DNA of 64,000 nt from Streptomyces uncialis (GTDB lineage: Bacteria > Actinomycetota > Actinomycetes > Streptomycetales > Streptomycetaceae), in the NCBI RefSeq assembly GCF_036250755.1, contig NZ_CP109583.1:6425501-6489500 (forward strand), given 5' to 3'. The notes below the pieces were generated by a model. It saw only the letters and a list, made by a program, of their open reading frames with translations, was not told where the DNA came from and did no database searches. A program made the position numbers and the translations under genes. Of the stretch, positions 27,709 through 38,047 are shown piece by piece. Position 1 is the first letter of the stretch, and the number at the start of each line of letters is the position of its first letter.

Positions 27709-27806
27709 TACGGGCTGCCCTCGCCCTGTACCGGGCGGCCCCCCGGCCGTCCGGTACAGGGTGAGGGCAGCCCGTACCGGGCGGCCGGGGGGCCGTCCGG
27801 TACGGG
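27709..27806 (+). promoter_or_regulatory. Three-arm overlapping hairpins upstream of era
   Basis: Arm A (27709-27734) pairs with arm B (27751-27776) over 26 bp with one mismatch. The end of B (CCCGTACCGG, 27771-27780) pairs with arm C (CCGGTACGGG, 27797-27806). The two structures exclude each other. It could be a terminator for the upstream gene, or an RNA switch in the era leader. Confidence 0.65.
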
Positions 27807-27871
27807 CGCGAGCCGTGATCGAAAGCGGGTGCGGTGCCACAGGGCCCGGCGGATCGGGGACAATGGGCGGC

Positions 27872-28822
27872 ATGAGTGTTCGCACCCCGTCATCCGAGCC
27901 TTCCGAAGCCACCCACCGGGCGGGCTTCGCCTGCTTCGTGGGGCGTCCCAACGCCGGCAAGTCCACCCTCACGAACGCTCTGGTCGGTCAGAAGGTGGCG
28001 ATCACCTCCAACCGGCCGCAGACCACCCGGCACACGGTCCGGGGCATCGTGCACCGCCCCGAGGCCCAGCTGGTGCTGGTCGACACCCCTGGCCTGCACA
28101 AGCCCCGTACGCTGCTCGGCCAGCGGCTCAACGACGTGGTGCGCGCCACCTGGGCCGAGGTCGACGTGATCGGGTTCTGTCTGCCCGCCGACCAGAAGCT
28201 CGGCCCCGGTGACCGTTTCATCGCCAAGGAGCTCGCGGGTATCCGCAGGACCCCGAAGATGGCGATCGTCACCAAGACGGACCTGGTCGACCAGAAGACC
28301 CTCGCCGAGCAGCTGATCGCGGTGGACCAGCTCGCCAAGGAGCTGGGCTTCGAGTGGGCCGAGATCGTGCCGGTGTCGGCGGTCCAGGGCCAGCAGGTGG
28401 GTCTGCTGGCGGATCTGCTGGTGCCGCTGCTGCCCGAGGGTCCCGCGCTGTACCCGGAGGGCGATCTCACCGATGAGCCCGAGCAGGTCATGGTGGCCGA
28501 GCTGATCCGTGAGGCCGCGCTGGAGGGGGTGCGGGACGAGCTGCCGCACTCCATCGCCGTGGTCGTCGAGGAGATGCTGCCCCGCGAGGACCGGCCCGCC
28601 GACCGGCCCCTGCTGGACATCCACGCCTTCGTCTACATCGAGCGCCCGAGCCAGAAGGGGATCGTGATCGGTCCCAAGGGCAAGCGGCTCAAGGAGGTCG
28701 GGATCAAGTCCCGTCAGCAGATCGAGGCGCTGCTGGGCACCCCGGTCTTCCTCGATCTGCATGTGAAGGTCGCCAAGGACTGGCAGCGCGACCCCCGTCA
28801 GCTGCGCAAGCTGGGCTTCTGA
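27872..28822 (+). CDS. era: GTPase Era
   Basis: 316 residues from ATG 27872. G1 GRPNAGKST, switch region TSNRPQTTRHTVRG, G3 DTPGLHKP, G4 TKTD, G5 VSAVQGQQ. The C-terminal KH domain includes IVIGPKGKRLKEVGIKSRQQIE. Era binds the 16S rRNA 3' end and takes part in 30S assembly, alongside YbeY encoded 4.4 kb upstream. The gene order ybeY-hlyC-era is conserved in actinobacteria. Confidence 0.97.
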   Translation: MSVRTPSSEPSEATHRAGFACFVGRPNAGKSTLTNALVGQKVAITSNRPQTTRHTVRGIVHRPEAQLVLVDTPGLHKPRTLLGQRLNDVVRATWAEVDVIGFCLPADQKLGPGDRFIAKELAGIRRTPKMAIVTKTDLVDQKTLAEQLIAVDQLAKELGFEWAEIVPVSAVQGQQVGLLADLLVPLLPEGPALYPEGDLTDEPEQVMVAELIREAALEGVRDELPHSIAVVVEEMLPREDRPADRPLLDIHAFVYIERPSQKGIVIGPKGKRLKEVGIKSRQQIEALLGTPVFLDLHVKVAKDWQRDPRQLRKLGF

Positions 28823-28878
28823 CGGATCCGCGGGCCTCTTGCGCCGCGCCGCCCGCCTGTCCACACTGCCGGACCCGG

Positions 28879-29688
28879 TCACCGTACGGGGTCCGGCAGC
28901 AGTGTTTCCGTGAGGGTCGACAGACGGCCCGCGAGGACCCGGGCCCAGGCCCGGTAGCCCTCCGGGGACGGGTGGAACCGGTCCTCGGCGATCCAGGACC
29001 CGGGGATCTCGGGCATTCCGCCGGAGTACAGATGGTGCACGCCCGGGTCCTGGCGCGCGAGGGCCAGCAGCTGCCGGTCCAGCAGCCGGACGTACTGTCC
29101 GAGCGGCGCCCGCATCGCCGCGGGGAGCCCTTCCACCCCGCGCAGGTCGGGCAGCCCGGTGAACACCACGGGGACGTCGTCCCCGAGCCGCAGCCGGATG
29201 TCCCGGACCAGCCGCCGCGCCTCGGCGCGGAAGGCGCGGGGGCGGCACAGCCGCAGCGCGTCGTTCGTCCCCGCCACCACGAGGACCAAGTCGGGGGTCC
29301 AGCGGCTGGTCGGGTCGGTCAGCCCGGTCAGCAGGGAGCGGCGGACGTACGGGAGGGTCGCCCCGGCCCGTGCGGAGACCCGCCAGGAGACGGGACGTCC
29401 GGTCATCCGGGTCAGGGCGGCGGCGAGGTGGCCCGCCAGGGCCTCGCCGAGGGCGGGTGCGCCGACCCCGGCGGCGACCGAGTCCCCGATCATCACGAGC
29501 CGCAGCGGCGGGCGGGCGGGGCCGGGCCCGTGGTGTTCGGTGAGCCCTTCGGTGGCGCCGCCCGCCTCGGGCAGCCGGGTCAGCTGGCGGCGCATGTTGC
29601 GGACACTGCGCGGGAGCAATGGGTCCTCTTCCGTATCGGTCGCTGGGACGTGCCGGTGCACCGGAACCGGCATGCCGGTTCCGTTCAC
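28879..29688 (-). CDS. SGNH/GDSL hydrolase
   Basis: 269 residues from GTG 29688 (alternative ATG 29673). It has IGDSVAAGVGAPA (block I serine), the AGTNDALRL block III Asn, and DRFHPSPEGYRAWA (block V Asp-x-x-His). No clear signal peptide is seen, so it is probably cytoplasmic. It hydrolyses an ester of unknown nature. It is divergent from the TetR gene, and two palindromes lie between them, so it is the likely target of that repressor. Confidence 0.9.
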   Translation of the reverse strand: MNGTGMPVPVHRHVPATDTEEDPLLPRSVRNMRRQLTRLPEAGGATEGLTEHHGPGPARPPLRLVMIGDSVAAGVGAPALGEALAGHLAAALTRMTGRPVSWRVSARAGATLPYVRRSLLTGLTDPTSRWTPDLVLVVAGTNDALRLCRPRAFRAEARRLVRDIRLRLGDDVPVVFTGLPDLRGVEGLPAAMRAPLGQYVRLLDRQLLALARQDPGVHHLYSGGMPEIPGSWIAEDRFHPSPEGYRAWARVLAGRLSTLTETLLPDPVR

Positions 29689-29705
29689 AGGTGATCGCCC
29701 TCACC

Positions 29706-29736
29706 CATAACACCGTTATGTCTATAACAGCGTTAT
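29706..29736. promoter_or_regulatory. Two tandem palindromes, probable TetR operator
   Basis: ATAACACCGTTAT (29707-29719) and ATAACAGCGTTAT (29724-29736) are near-identical 13-bp palindromes 17 bp apart between the SGNH and TetR starts. The TATAAC at 29723-29728 may be the -10 box of the TetR gene, which would then be nearly leaderless. Confidence 0.75.
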
Positions 29737-29745
29737 GGTGGCCTG

Positions 29746-30402
29746 GTGTCAACCGAGGAACGGCGAGAGCCCACCGACGTACGCCGCTGTCTGCTGGACC
29801 AGGCCGCCCGGATGCTCGCGGACGAGGGCGCCGCGGCGCTGAGCGTCCGCCGGCTGGTCAAGGCCGTCAGCGCGTCGACCATGGCCGTGTACACCTACTT
29901 CGGGTCGATGCCCGGACTCGTCCGCGCGCTGATGAAGGAGGGCTTCGACCGTTTCCACACCCGGGTCGAGGCCGCCTCGGCCGCCCACCCCGACGACCCC
30001 GTCGCCGAACTCGCCGCGCTGTGCCGCGCCTACCAGGACTTCGCCCGCGAGGAGCCCGATGTGTACGCGGTGATGTTCGGCGGCTCCGCGATCGCCGGGT
30101 TCGAGCAGACCGAGGACGACCGCAGGCTGGGTGTCCATGTGCTGCGCGCCCCGCGGGACGCGATCCGCCGCTGTGTCGCGGCGGGGCGCTTCCGGGCGGG
30201 GGCCGATCCCGATCTGCTGGTGCGGCAGCTGTTCTGCCAGATGCATGGGCTGGCGCATCTGGGGCGGGCGGGGTACATCACCGGTGCGTACGGCTCCGCC
30301 GAGGTGTTGCGGGGGTTGGTGCTCGACTTCGCGCGCGCGTCCGGCGACACGTCGCGCCGTGCGGCGGCCTCGGTGACTGCGGGGCTGGCGCCGCTGTCCT
30401 GA
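29746..30402 (+). CDS. TetR/AcrR family regulator with WHG-type C-terminal domain
   Basis: 218 residues, GTG at 29746, ten bases after the palindromic operator. The N-terminal HTH reads LLDQAARMLADEGAAALSVRRLVKAVSASTMAVYTYFGSMPGLVRAL. The C-terminal ligand domain has FAREEPDVYAVMFGG and LFCQMHGLAHLGRAGYI, as in WHG-domain regulators. Probably autoregulated and controls the divergent SGNH hydrolase. Confidence 0.93.
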   Translation: MSTEERREPTDVRRCLLDQAARMLADEGAAALSVRRLVKAVSASTMAVYTYFGSMPGLVRALMKEGFDRFHTRVEAASAAHPDDPVAELAALCRAYQDFAREEPDVYAVMFGGSAIAGFEQTEDDRRLGVHVLRAPRDAIRRCVAAGRFRAGADPDLLVRQLFCQMHGLAHLGRAGYITGAYGSAEVLRGLVLDFARASGDTSRRAAASVTAGLAPLS

Positions 30403-30469
30403 GCCCGTCTTGGGCTCGCGCCGCTGGGTTTCCTGTGCGGGGCGCGGTGTTTCCTGTGCGGGTCGCTCG

Positions 30470-30850
30470 GTGGGTGCGCAGTTCCCCGCGCCCCTGAGGC
30501 GCTGCCCTCTTGCGGTCGCTCTTCGGGTGCGGGCCGGTCCTCGTTTTCGCGCGGTTCCTCGCGCCCCTGGGTCTGCTGTGCTGGGCGCGGTTCTTCTTGT
30601 GCGGGTCGCTCGTGGGTGCGCAGTTCCCCGCGCCCCTGGGGTTCCACGCCTGGGCGTACTTGTCCCTGTGCGGGTACGGACGTGGGTGCGCGGTTCCTCG
30701 CGCCCCTGGATGCTGCCCTCGTGCGGTCGCTCTTCGGGTGCGGGCCGGTCCTCGTTTTCGCGCGGTTCCCCGCGCCCCTGGGTTGCCTGTGCTGGGCGTG
30801 GTTGTTCCTGTGCCGGTACCCCGTGGGTGCGCGGTTCCTCGCGCCCCTGT
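30470..30850 (-). repeat. Second cluster of the GC-rich intergenic repeat
   Basis: Six or more copies of the CGCGGTTCCTCGCGCCCCTG / CGCAGTTCCCCGCGCCCCTG core with GCGGGTCGCTC and TGCGGTCGCTCTTCGGGTGC linker words lie between the TetR (+) and emfourin-like (-) genes. It again occupies a convergent intergenic region. Confidence 0.85.
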
Positions 30851-30923
30851 GGTGGTGGGGCGGGGCTGGGGGCACACGCCTGCCCCCGCCCCGGTCCGGT
30901 CCGGTCGTCAGAGGGGCAGGGGG

Positions 30924-31190
30924 TCAGGCGCCTTCCTTCAGGACTCGGGAGACGAGTTCCCGTTGCGCGTCCGTCAGGGTCGGGTCCGCGTAGTGCAGGG
31001 TCCGGCCGTCGACGGTGACCTCGTACGAGAAACCGTCCGGGACGCCCGTACCGGGTACCGGACTCGCACCGGCCAGGGCCTGCTCGGCCAGGGCGTGCCA
31101 GTCCGCGGCGTCGGCCCGGCAGGCGGTGTCGACCTCCGCCTGCCGCTCGATCCCCGCGAACCCACCTGTGCGCCGCACGAAGATACGCAT
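30924..31190 (-). CDS. Emfourin-like inhibitor of M4 protease
   Basis: 88 residues from ATG 31190: MRIFVRRTGGFAGIERQAEVDT, then VPDGFSYEVTVDGRTLHYADPTLTDAQRELVSRVLKE. This matches the emfourin family of protealysin inhibitors, encoded next to their target proteases. It lies 19 bp after the stop of the M4 protease gene on the same strand, so the pair is an operon of protease and inhibitor. Inhibition of the neighbouring enzyme is inferred from the family. Confidence 0.88.
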   Translation of the reverse strand: MRIFVRRTGGFAGIERQAEVDTACRADAADWHALAEQALAGASPVPGTGVPDGFSYEVTVDGRTLHYADPTLTDAQRELVSRVLKEGA

Positions 31191-31209
31191 GACTGTCCGC
31201 ATACCCCGA

Positions 31210-32277
31210 TCAGCCCGTCGGGACGCCCACGGACGACCACGCCTTGCGGACGGCCTCCAGTTCGTCACCGTCCCCGAAGACGCTCCGGGCGGTGGCCAGG
31301 GTCAGCCGGGCGAAGTCCGCGAAGTCCGCGTCCGACGCGAGCTCGCCGCTGGTCAGCGTGTCGTACCAGATGCGGCCCGCCCGCTCCCACGCGTTGCCGC
31401 CGAGGTCCGTGGCGAGCAGGTAGAAGGCGTGGTTGGGGATGCCCGAGTTGATGTGCACGCCGCCGTTGTCGCGGCTGGTGCGCACATAGTCGTCCATCGT
31501 CGCGGGCTGCGGGTCCTTGCCGAGCACGTCGTCGTCGTACGCGGTGCCGGGCGCCTTCATCGAGCGCAGCGCCGTCCCGGTGACCGAGGGGCCCAGCAGC
31601 CCCGCGCCGATCAGCCAGTCCGCGTCCTCGGCGCGCTGTCCGAGCGCGTACTGCTTGATCAGTGAGCCGAAGACGTCGGACACCGACTCGTTGAGGGCGC
31701 CGGACTGCCCGTAGTACTCCAGGTTCGCCGTGTACTGGACGACGCCGTGCGTCAGCTCGTGGCCGATCACGTCCACCGGCAGCGTGAAGTCGAGGAACAG
31801 GTCGCCGTCCCCGTCGCCGAAGACCATCTGCTCGCCGTTCCAGAAGGCGTTCGCGTAGTTCTCGCCGTAGTGCACGGTCGCGATGAGCGGCAGCCCGGAG
31901 TCGTCGATGGAGCGGCGGCCGTACTCCTTGAGGTACAGGTCGAAGGTGGCGCCCAGTCCGGAGTACGCGCGGTTGACCGTGGCGTCGCCGGTCGGCTCGT
32001 CGCCCTCGTCGCGGACCTTGCGGCCGGGCAGCACCTCCCGGGTCCGGGCGTCGTGGACCCGGCGGTCCGGGGTGTCGGAGACGCCGGTGACGGCGCTCAG
32101 GACGGCGCCGCGCACGGCGGTGATCCGCCGCCGGGTGCGCTGGGCGGCGTCCAGTTCCAGGGTGCGGCGGGCGGCCGCCGAGATGACGGAGTCGGCGGCC
32201 TCGGCCAGTTTGTCGAGGACGTGCGGCGGGATGACGGTGCAGAAGACGGGCTCGTGGCCCGGACGCTGAGATGCCAT
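31210..32277 (-). CDS. Protealysin-like M4 metallopeptidase
   Basis: 355 residues from ATG 32277. No signal peptide. The short propeptide has the protealysin motif FCTVIPPHVLDKLAE, with a cysteine that may act as a switch. The thermolysin-like catalytic domain has HELTH (H173, E174, H177), the third zinc ligand in ALNESVSD (E197), and DNGGVHINSGIPNHAFY with the active-site His. Protealysin-type enzymes are cytoplasmic or leave cells by other routes. Followed by its emfourin-like inhibitor gene. Confidence 0.94.
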   Translation of the reverse strand: MASQRPGHEPVFCTVIPPHVLDKLAEAADSVISAAARRTLELDAAQRTRRRITAVRGAVLSAVTGVSDTPDRRVHDARTREVLPGRKVRDEGDEPTGDATVNRAYSGLGATFDLYLKEYGRRSIDDSGLPLIATVHYGENYANAFWNGEQMVFGDGDGDLFLDFTLPVDVIGHELTHGVVQYTANLEYYGQSGALNESVSDVFGSLIKQYALGQRAEDADWLIGAGLLGPSVTGTALRSMKAPGTAYDDDVLGKDPQPATMDDYVRTSRDNGGVHINSGIPNHAFYLLATDLGGNAWERAGRIWYDTLTSGELASDADFADFARLTLATARSVFGDGDELEAVRKAWSSVGVPTG

Positions 32278-32305
32278 GCCTCGCAATGTGGCACTGGGTC
32301 ATCGA

Positions 32306-32323
32306 GTTGTCACCCGTTGTCAC
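32306..32323. promoter_or_regulatory. Direct repeat GTTGTCAC-CC-GTTGTCAC
   Basis: Two identical 8-bp words, one helical turn apart, lie 29 bp upstream of the M4 protease start in the spacer shared with leuA. They may form an operator for the protease operon. Confidence 0.45.
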
Positions 32324-32486
32324 GTGGATTGGTGAAAAGGAGTGAAACAGGGCTGTTCCCGGGCGTGGGAGGGTTCCTATGGGCCATGGGGCCCGCCCTG
32401 GACCCTTCGCCCCGACCCGCCCCATCCGTCCCGCATACTGGGACAGGGCACCGGTCCGGGGGAGGCTCGGCTAGGCTGCGACCACC

Positions 32487-32534
32487 ATGCGTTTCGGGCT
32501 GCTTCTCCTTAGCTGCCGCGGCGAGGGCCTGTAA
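32487..32534 (+). CDS. leuA leader peptide (attenuator)
   Basis: A 15-codon frame MRFGLLLLSCRGEGL contains four consecutive Leu codons. It lies 88 bp upstream of the LeuA start and has the arrangement of the known actinobacterial leuA attenuators. When Leu-tRNA is scarce, ribosome stalling on the Leu run changes folding of the downstream RNA. Seen directly; the mechanism is inferred from the family. Confidence 0.88.
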   Translation: MRFGLLLLSCRGEGL

Positions 32535-34409
<1,875 letters not shown>

Positions 34410-34634
34410 CGACCCCCGTCACCTGCGGTTCCCCCGGCACCGGACGCCCCAGTGGCACCCGGTGCCGGGGCGTCTCCCGGCCACCTTCACACCAGGGGTA
34501 CTGACGCCGCCCGCCTCATGTGGCTAACATCACGCCAACACGGCGATGTTGCCGGGGCGTTACGGAGGTGCGAGGTGCTGCCAAGCAGGGGACGGTACGG
34601 CCGTGCCGTCCGCGGTGCCCGCCGGTCCCGCCTC

Positions 34635-35297
34635 ATGGGCGTCCGGACCGTGTGGACGACCGTGTCCGACGGGGAGTTCTACTGCCCCGGATGCGGCGGC
34701 GACCGCAACTACCAGCGGCGCACCGGACGGCGCAGGTTCACCGTGCTCGGGCTGCCGCTGGTGCCCCGGGGGGCCGCCGCGCCCGTCGTCGAGTGCGTCA
34801 GCTGCCAGGAGCGGTTCGGTACCGACGCGCTCGACCATCCGACCTCGCAGCGGTTCTCCGCGATGCTGCGGGACGCGGTGCACACGGTGGCGCTCGCGGT
34901 GCTGGCCGCGGGGGGTACGGGGGCCCGGACGGCCGTGGACGCGGCGCTGGCCGTCGTCCGGGACGCGGGGTACCGGGACTGCGACGGGGAGCAGCTCGTG
35001 ACGCTCGTCGAGGCGTTGTGCGCGGAGCCCGGGCGGTTGCCCGGGTTCTTCGCGGGGTCGGGGGCGGGGGCCTCGGGGCTCACCGTCGAGCTCCGTGAGG
35101 CGCTCGAACCGCTCGCGCCTCATCTGGCTCCCGCGGGGCGGGAGGCGCTGCTGCTCCAGGGGGCGCGGATCGCGCTCGCCGACGGGGCCTATACGCCCGC
35201 CGAGCGGGACACGTTGACCACTGTCGGTTGTGCCCTCACGCTCACCACGGAGGATGTCACCCGCCTCCTGAAGTCGGCCCGTCCCACACCCTCCTGA
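34635..35297 (+). CDS. TerB-like tellurite-resistance family protein with zinc ribbon
   Basis: 220 residues. A zinc-ribbon-like head (FYCPGCGGDRNYQRRTGRRRFTVLGLPLVPRGAAAPVVECVSCQERFG) precedes a TerB-type all-helical domain with EREALLLQG-like and IALADGAYTPAERDTLTTVGCAL segments. Role unknown; tellurite resistance is only a family label. ATG at 34635 lacks a good ribosome-binding site, and the frame is open further upstream, so the start is uncertain. Confidence 0.82.
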   Translation: MGVRTVWTTVSDGEFYCPGCGGDRNYQRRTGRRRFTVLGLPLVPRGAAAPVVECVSCQERFGTDALDHPTSQRFSAMLRDAVHTVALAVLAAGGTGARTAVDAALAVVRDAGYRDCDGEQLVTLVEALCAEPGRLPGFFAGSGAGASGLTVELREALEPLAPHLAPAGREALLLQGARIALADGAYTPAERDTLTTVGCALTLTTEDVTRLLKSARPTPS

Positions 35298-35382
35298 GGG
35301 TTTCCCCCGGGTCGCCCTCGCTTGCCGCCCCGAGGTCTGTCCGGGTGGACGCGCTTGTTACCGCACAGGTCGTTCGTGGGTG

Positions 35383-35670
35383 CGCAGTTCCCCGCGCCCC
35401 TGGATGCTGCCCCCTTACGGTCGCTCTTCGGGTGCGGCCCGGTCCTCGTTTCGCGCAGTTCCCCGCGCCCCTGAAGGGGCACCCCTCTCCTCCCGCAGGC
35501 GCTCGGCTACGGGAGGGGGTGGGCGGGAATCTCTGCTCGCAGACTCCGATGCTCTTCAGTAGCTCCGCTGGACGTCGTACCGAGCGTGTCGGATCGAGGA
35601 CGGAGAATCCCGACCGGCACCGACCCGAAGAACAAGCCGGATGCGCCCCAAAGGGGCGCGGGGAACTGCG
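35383..35670. repeat. Third cluster of the GC-rich intergenic repeat, in both orientations
   Basis: CGCAGTTCCCCGCGCCCCTG occurs near 35383 and 35453 on one strand, and GGGGCGCGGGGAACTGCGC near 35652 in the other orientation. The two arms can pair across about 200 bp. They occupy the 565-bp gap before the MMPL gene. Confidence 0.8.
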
Positions 35671-35862
35671 CGAAACCACCGAGTGACGGCACAGGAACGA
35701 AGTACCCCCAGCCGGACAGACCTGGGAAGCGCGAGCGAGGACGACGGGGACGGGACCTACTCCCCGGGGAGTAGCGGGCACCGGTTCGCTCCCTGGGACG
35801 TAGCCGGAAGCTCGCACCCGGGTCCGACGGAAGCCCCGTGCCGTGGCGGAATGCTGGAACAC

Positions 35863-37992
35863 GTGACGACAACGACATCCACCACCCACCCCGAGCCCCG
35901 GAACACCCCGCGGCCCCGGAAGCCCGGGAGGTCCCGGAGAACCGCCGTTCCCTGGGCCGTCCTCGGCCTCTGGGTCGTGCTGCTGGCCCTCGTCGTCCCC
36001 TTCGCGGGGAAACTCGGTGACGTCCAGCAGGACCGCGCGGTCGACTACCTTCCCGCCGGCGCCGACAGCACCCAGGTCGCGAAGATCCAGGACAGCCTCC
36101 CGGGCGGCGAGACCACCGAACTGGTCCTCGTCTACCACCGCGACGGCGGGCTCACGCCCGCCGACCGCACCACCGCCGAGGACCAGATACGGGAGATCGG
36201 CGCGGCCCATGAACTCGCCGCCACCCCCGAGGGCATCCCGTCGGAGGACGGCGCCACCCTGATGTACCCGGTGGCGACGAACGCCCCGGGCCAGGACGAG
36301 GAGGCCCGGGCCGCGTTCGTCAAGGACGTCCGGGCCACCGCGACCGGCACCGACGGCCTCGGAGTCGAGGTCGGCGGCTCCGGCGCCATCCAGTTCGACG
36401 CCGAAGAGGTGTACGGCTCGCTCGGCGGCCCGCTGTTCCTCACCACCGTCGGTGTCGTCGCGCTGATGCTCATCGTCATCTACCGCAGCCCGTTCCTGCT
36501 GCTGATCCCGCTGATCAGCGCCGGTATGGCCGAGGTGCTGGCCCGGGCGGGCGCCTACGGCCTGAACCGGCTCTTCGACACCCCGGTCACCACGCAGAGC
36601 GCGTCGATCATGACCGTCCTCGTCTTCGGTGTCGGCACCGACTACGCCCTGCTGCTGGTGGCCCGCTACCGCGAGGAACTGCGCCGCGTGGAGCGCCCGT
36701 ACGACGCGATGGCCGCCGCCCTGCGCGGCTGCGGGCCCGCCGTCATCGCCTCGTCCGGCACGGTCGCCGTCGGTCTGCTGTCGCTGCTCGTGGCGGATCT
36801 CAACAGCAGCAGCGGGATGGGCCCGCTCGGCGCCCTCGGGGTGCTGTGCGCGCTGCTCGCGATGGTGACCCTGCTGCCCGCCCTGCTGCTGCTGTTCGGC
36901 CGCCGGGTGTTCTGGCCGCTGATACCCGCGTACGGCAGCGAACCGAAGGCACGCAGGTCGCTGTTCGCGGCGATGGGCAGCTCCGCCGGCCGCTACCCGT
37001 ACCGGGCGCTGATCGGGGGCGCCGCGGTCCTCGGCGCACTGGCGCTCGGGGTGTTCGCCATGCCGGGCACCCTCAAGCAGGAGGACTCCTTCACCGACAA
37101 GCCCGAGTCGATCGCCGCGCTGGAGACCCTCGGCGAGGCGTTCCCCGACCGCGGTTCCCAGCCGATCACCGTGATCACCCCCACCGGCCGCGCGGCCGTG
37201 ACCCTCACCACCGCCGAACGGGTCCCGGGCGTGGAGGCCGTCGCACGCGGACGCAGCGCCGACGGCTGGACGGAGCTGTCCGTCATCGCCTCCGCGAAGC
37301 CGGAGTCGGCCGCCGAGACCAGGACGATCGGGGAACTGCGCTCCGCCCTCGACGACTCGTACGTGGGCGGTCCGAGCGCGCAGCAGATCGACCTGGAGAA
37401 GACCCACTCCCGGGACACCACGCTCGTCATCCCGCTCGTGCTCGTCCTGGTGCTGCTGATCCTGATCCTGCTGCTGCGCAGTCTGGTCGCGCCGCTGCTG
37501 CTCATCGCCGCGGTGGTCGCGGTGTGGGGCGCCTCGCTGGGTATCGGGGGCCTCGTCTTCGGCCCGCTGTTCGGCTTCGAGGGCATGGACCCGGGGCTTC
37601 CGCTGCTGTCGTTCGTGTTCCTGGTCGCCCTCGGCGTCGACTACGGCATCTTCCTGATGCACCGGATGCGCGAGGAGTCCCTGGCGGGCGCCGAACCGGG
37701 CCCGGCCGCGCTCAGCGCGCTGCGCAGCACCGGCGCCGTGATCGCGTCGGCGGGACTCGTCCTCGCGGCCACCTTCGGGGTGCTGCTCAACCTCCCGATG
37801 GTGATGCTCGTACAGCTCGGCTTCGTCGTCGCGGTCGGTGTCCTCCTCGACACCTTCCTGGTGCGGACGTATCTGGTGACCAGCGCCAGCGTCGCCCTCG
37901 GCCGCAAGGTGTGGTGGCCCGGCCCGCTGTCCAAGCGCGCGCCGGTGCCCGTGCCCGACCGCCCCGCAGAGGAACCCGTCCCCGTTCCGTGA
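35863..37992 (+). CDS. MMPL family RND transporter
   Basis: 709 residues from GTG 35863 (alternative ATG 35851). Two MMPL halves are visible, each with one span, a large outside loop and five spans: AVPWAVLGLWVVLLALVVPFAG, VGVVALMLIVIYRSPFLLLIPLIS, VLVFGVGTDYALLLVARYREEL, and in the second half VLVLLILILLLRSLVAPLLLIAAVVAVW and LVALGVDYGIFLMHRMREE. GTDYALLL and GVDYGIFL carry the proton-relay Asp-Tyr pairs. Exports lipids or drugs; substrate unknown. A terminator follows at 37999. Confidence 0.94.
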   Translation: MTTTTSTTHPEPRNTPRPRKPGRSRRTAVPWAVLGLWVVLLALVVPFAGKLGDVQQDRAVDYLPAGADSTQVAKIQDSLPGGETTELVLVYHRDGGLTPADRTTAEDQIREIGAAHELAATPEGIPSEDGATLMYPVATNAPGQDEEARAAFVKDVRATATGTDGLGVEVGGSGAIQFDAEEVYGSLGGPLFLTTVGVVALMLIVIYRSPFLLLIPLISAGMAEVLARAGAYGLNRLFDTPVTTQSASIMTVLVFGVGTDYALLLVARYREELRRVERPYDAMAAALRGCGPAVIASSGTVAVGLLSLLVADLNSSSGMGPLGALGVLCALLAMVTLLPALLLLFGRRVFWPLIPAYGSEPKARRSLFAAMGSSAGRYPYRALIGGAAVLGALALGVFAMPGTLKQEDSFTDKPESIAALETLGEAFPDRGSQPITVITPTGRAAVTLTTAERVPGVEAVARGRSADGWTELSVIASAKPESAAETRTIGELRSALDDSYVGGPSAQQIDLEKTHSRDTTLVIPLVLVLVLLILILLLRSLVAPLLLIAAVVAVWGASLGIGGLVFGPLFGFEGMDPGLPLLSFVFLVALGVDYGIFLMHRMREESLAGAEPGPAALSALRSTGAVIASAGLVLAATFGVLLNLPMVMLVQLGFVVAVGVLLDTFLVRTYLVTSASVALGRKVWWPGPLSKRAPVPVPDRPAEEPVPVP

Positions 37993-37998
37993 ACCCGC

Positions 37999-38027
37999 GG
38001 GCGCCCCTCCCTCCCGGAGGGGCGCCC
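37999..38027 (+). terminator. Strong hairpin after MMPL gene
   Basis: GGGCGCCCCTCC (37999-38010) pairs perfectly with GGAGGGGCGCCC (38016-38027) around a 5-nt loop. It ends 3 bp before an ATG at 38030 and would hide the GGAGGGG that looks like that ATG's ribosome-binding site, so the histidine kinase more likely starts downstream. Confidence 0.8.
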
Positions 38028-38047
38028 TCATGCCGCAGGATGGCCCC

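Noticed and set aside
27660..27871. tRNA or other stable RNA gene between aminotransferase and era
   Set aside because: The strong pairing is two overlapping long hairpins, without a cloverleaf or conserved tRNA bases.
27890..29752. Minus-strand frame of 620 codons opposite era and in another frame of the SGNH gene
   Set aside because: It spans era in antisense and the SGNH gene out of frame; both real genes have complete motifs.
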